Positions 33,817 to 35,416 of a stretch of DNA of 35,416 nt are shown piece by piece. The translations under genes and the position numbers were made by a program. The first letter of the stretch is position 1. The number at the start of each line of letters is the position of its first letter. The notes below the pieces were generated by a model. The model had not been told where the DNA came from, did not search any database, and saw only the letters and a list, made by a program, of their open reading frames with translations. Source of the stretch: Chryseobacterium gleum (lineage in GTDB: Bacteria; Bacteroidota; Bacteroidia; Flavobacteriales_D; Crocinitomicaceae); assembly GCA_945888595.1 (NCBI GenBank), contig CAMDAO010000015.1, positions 1-35,416 of the forward strand, read 5' to 3'.

Positions 33817-34242
33817 TCACTTCGAAATTAAATTAATATGTGACTCATTTTTGTGATATTCTATATTAGCCCACAACATTAGGGTTTGATCCATTGATAC
33901 CCAATCTAAGGATATTAGGCTCTTGCTTGCCAGCTTCACGCCTACCCAAACTTGGTATTCCTCAGAAAGTTCTGCTCTGTCGCTAAGAACATTCCAAACA
34001 ATTCGCTTACTTCCACAGCTCACTGTTGTAATATCACCTGTAAGTGATTTGGGAGTTCCTTTTGTTTGGTTTTGCTCTACAAATAACACCGAGACATCAT
34101 ACAAATCATTTCCAGTACACCCCACTAGATCGTTGGTTATTGCAATATTTTTACCCTCCAAAAAGAAATCTGGATTCTCTATTTGCTGAGCACTATATAT
34201 TGTAATTGAGAAAAGAAAAAGCAGGAAAATTAGTTGTTTCAT
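33817..34242 (-). CDS. Secreted protein whose 3' end was replaced by an inserted element
   Basis: 141 residues as now read. Signal peptide MKQLIFLLFLFSITIYSAQ. The next 90 residues (FFLEGKNIAITNDL, YDVSVLFVE, TPKSLTGDITTVSCGSKRIVW, NVLSDRAEL) resemble a beta-sandwich domain found at the N-terminus of larger Bacteroidota envelope proteins, some followed by barrels or SUMF1-like domains. The last 25 or so residues, from MDQTLMLW on, are encoded by the inverted-repeat element. Without it the frame would read DWVSIPTGKII and stop, and IPTGK recalls the start of a SUMF1 domain, so the gene may already have been truncated. A -7 box TACTTTTG (34264-34271, minus strand) lies 21 bases upstream. Probably non-functional. 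Confidence 0.6.
   Translation of the reverse strand: MKQLIFLLFLFSITIYSAQQIENPDFFLEGKNIAITNDLVGCTGNDLYDVSVLFVEQNQTKGTPKSLTGDITTVSCGSKRIVWNVLSDRAELSEEYQVWVGVKLASKSLISLDWVSMDQTLMLWANIEYHKNESHINLISK
33870..33892 (-). repeat. Right terminal inverted repeat
   Basis: Inverted copy of 33511-33533 with one mismatch. Read leftward it supplies the MDQTLMLW codons at the end of the interrupted gene. Confidence 0.8.
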
Positions 34243-34263
34243 TTATCTAAAAATAAGTAGTTT

Positions 34264-34271
34264 CAAAAGTA
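34264..34271 (-). promoter_or_regulatory. -7 box of the interrupted gene
   Basis: Minus-strand TACTTTTG, an exact TAnnTTTG match, 21 bases before the ATG at 34242. Confidence 0.5.
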
Positions 34272-34435
34272 AGTAGAAAAGCATTACCCTGAAAAATTTA
34301 GCAACTTTTAATAATAATAATGAGTAACTAGATTAAATCGGGGTTATTTATAACAAATAATTTAGAAAAATAATACATTTATATATACATATATCCCCTC
34401 TGAGAAACCATGATTTATTTCAGTTTTTGTTGGCT

Positions 34436-34524
34436 GTTTCGGCAATTTGCTGCAACTGTCGAAGATATCTGGCACAGGTCACCAATGGTAGCATATTTCG
34501 GTACTTGTCGGCAATTGTCGGCAA
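34436..34524. repeat. TTGTCGGCAA repeats
   Basis: Two perfect 10-base tandem copies of TTGTCGGCAA at 34505-34514 and 34515-34524, plus a related GTTTCGGCAA at 34436-34445. The stretch between (34446-34504) is less AT-rich than its surroundings and non-coding. Confidence 0.7.
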
Positions 34525-34720
34525 TATTTAGAATCTAAAAAACTGACATTCAGATTTTTAACGTCTTTCTATTTTGATTAAAACAGATCATTTTTATTAG
34601 CGCTAAATAATTTAATAAAATAATTTTGAAAAAAAGGGCTTATTTAGTTTGATAATTTTTGAACTAAATAATTAGTAAGTGTATTTATTTCAGCATTCTA
34701 TTCTTAGACCAAAAAAATAA

Positions 34721-34835
34721 CTAATAGAATAGTTCTTTCATATTCTTCTCGCATTCAATGTGAACTTTAATTTTACATCCAATTTCACGTTTTCTGTATG
34801 CTACTATTTCTGTAATCTCGTTGATTACTTTTTCT
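34721..34835 (-). pseudogene. Short coding-like remnant
   Basis: Minus-strand reading gives about 36 residues without a start codon: EKVINEITEIVAYRKREIG, then CKIKVHIECEKNMKELFY and a stop at 34721-34723. The composition is protein-like, but there is no initiation codon or promoter, and an in-frame stop lies just upstream. It could be part of the same decayed gene as 34907-35047 or of another one. Confidence 0.3.
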
Positions 34836-34906
34836 TTATATCTTCAATAGATTTCAGTTCAAAAAAGGCTAATACTTTTACAAGTTTATTTGCTAACATG
34901 ATTCCC

Positions 34907-35047
34907 TTACCAGCCCATTTGAGATAGAGGAAAATCGTATTTCTTACAAATCTTTCTTAAGCCATTATCTGATGAACAAAATTCATTTACTCATTGAATT
35001 ATTAGTTTAAGCTTAGTAAGTTAATATAACTCTTTTATTGTGAGTTG
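34907..35047 (-). pseudogene. Decayed helix-turn-helix-like gene fragment with in-frame stops
   Basis: One minus-strand frame reads QLTIKELY, stop, LTKLKLIIQ, stop, VNEFCSSDNGLRKICKKYDF, PLSQMGW, stop. From memory this matches, without gaps from ELY to DNGLRKIC, a Bacteroidota family of the form ELYxLVWSxPxxxxxxEYxxSDNGLRKICxxxxIPxPxxGxW, whose N-terminal domain looks like a helix-turn-helix. The conserved Trp of that family is Lys here and two conserved positions are stop codons, so the copy is dead. It lies in the decayed zone after tRNA-Lys. Family identity needs a search. Confidence 0.55.
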
Positions 35048-35416
35048 TGTTGATGCTATTCTGCTTATTTAAAGGTGCACGTTTTAAGGAAAAGACAAAC
35101 GTTTGATAAGAAGTCTTAATTCAGTTAATTTGAAAAATCAGAAGAAATCAAATAAAAATCAGAAGTTAGCAGCATGGCTTAACTTTGACTCTAGAATTTG
35201 ATTGAAAGTTCATATTGGTATTTTTTAAAGAATTAAGCAAATTCATCTTCAGAGATTACAAAATTATAATTATAGGTTTTAAATCTTATTAACAACAATC
35301 TTAATTATTTTTTTCGTTTTATTTTGAAATTCAAAATAAAACACTATATTAGCTAAATATATGATTTTTAGACTTTTAATTATCTTTAAAGATAATTTTT
35401 TGATAAAAAATCAACT

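Larger units (their letters stand above)
33511..33892. mobile_element. 382-bp MITE-like element with terminal inverted repeats
   Basis: The ends 33511-33533 (starting GGATCAAACCCGAATG) and 33870-33892 (ending TTTGATCC) are inverted repeats matching at 22 of 23 positions. Both are directly flanked by ATT (33508-33510 and 33893-33895), a probable 3-bp target duplication. The interior has no frame long enough for a transposase, so it would depend on an enzyme encoded elsewhere. Removing it with one ATT restores an uninterrupted leftward frame ending DWVSIPTGKII and a stop at 33487, next to the terminator. The 3-bp duplication resembles some IS5-family groups, but no family is assigned. Confidence 0.65.
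34272..35416. other. Non-coding, decayed AT-rich region
   Basis: No intact gene in about 1.1 kb. Apart from the repeats at 34436-34524 and the two gene remnants on the minus strand (34721-35047), I see only very AT-rich DNA with scattered stops on both strands. The last 350 bases contain no recognisable feature. Confidence 0.65.

Noticed and set aside
33596-33820. Minus-strand frame of 74 codons inside the inverted-repeat element
   Set aside because: It starts with GTG or a poorly placed ATG, has no promoter box and no recognisable domain, and lies inside a short non-autonomous-looking element. Probably chance.

Overview
The window is chromosomal DNA from a member of the Bacteroidota, most likely a Flavobacteriales or Crocinitomicaceae-type bacterium. 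The evidence is low GC content (about one third by eye), many promoters of the Bacteroidota form (TAnnTTTG at -7, sometimes with TTG or TTTG at -33), start codons without Shine-Dalgarno sequences, a type IX secretion (T9SS) sorting tail, and gene families typical of the group: BatA-type protein, DUF6702 next to an M1 peptidase, M61 glycyl aminopeptidase, DUF2461, and SxxK lipoprotein hydrolases.

Layout. 1-3736: two divergent secreted subtilases, the first cut by the window edge. 3788-6942: leftward transaldolase, tryptophan 2,3-dioxygenase and a beta-lactamase-fold lipoprotein. 7256-10732: FKBP isomerase lipoprotein with an HTH regulator, then a two-gene envelope unit (small membrane protein plus a CsgG-like/beta-barrel protein) ending in a strong terminator. 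10944-15857: metallophosphoesterase, MFS exporter, DUF2461 protein, a secreted unknown and a T9SS-sorted protein. 16018-19694: small unknowns, a membrane-anchored protein with a TTG start, a thioredoxin-like protein, a GIY-YIG domain protein and a YcxB-like membrane protein. 19778-23681: tight operon of a BatA/von Willebrand protein, a dihydroorotase homologue that has lost its zinc ligands, and a SAM methyltransferase. 23819-28819: ProC, DUF6702, M1 peptidase, a beta-barrel protein and a DUF985 cupin. 28939-33124: M61 peptidase, a divergent coiled-coil lipoprotein, and an aroK-transglutaminase operon. Both convergent gene ends here (28820-28940, 31662-31967) carry short repeats.

33256-35416 is different in character. 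It holds a tRNA-Lys(TTT) gene with a clear promoter and terminator, followed by about 2 kb of decayed accessory DNA. A 382-bp element with 23-bp terminal inverted repeats and an ATT target duplication interrupts a secreted-protein gene. Further on there is a helix-turn-helix-like gene remnant with several in-frame stops, and the motif TTGTC(A/G)G recurs around the tRNA. This looks like an old tRNA-associated integration site.

No CRISPR array, defence operon, intact transposase or integrase was found. The points most worth a second look are the small inverted-repeat element and the decayed zone after tRNA-Lys, the pseudo-dihydroorotase in the BatA operon, the promoters lying directly against start codons (probable leaderless mRNAs), and the repeats confined to convergent 3' ends.
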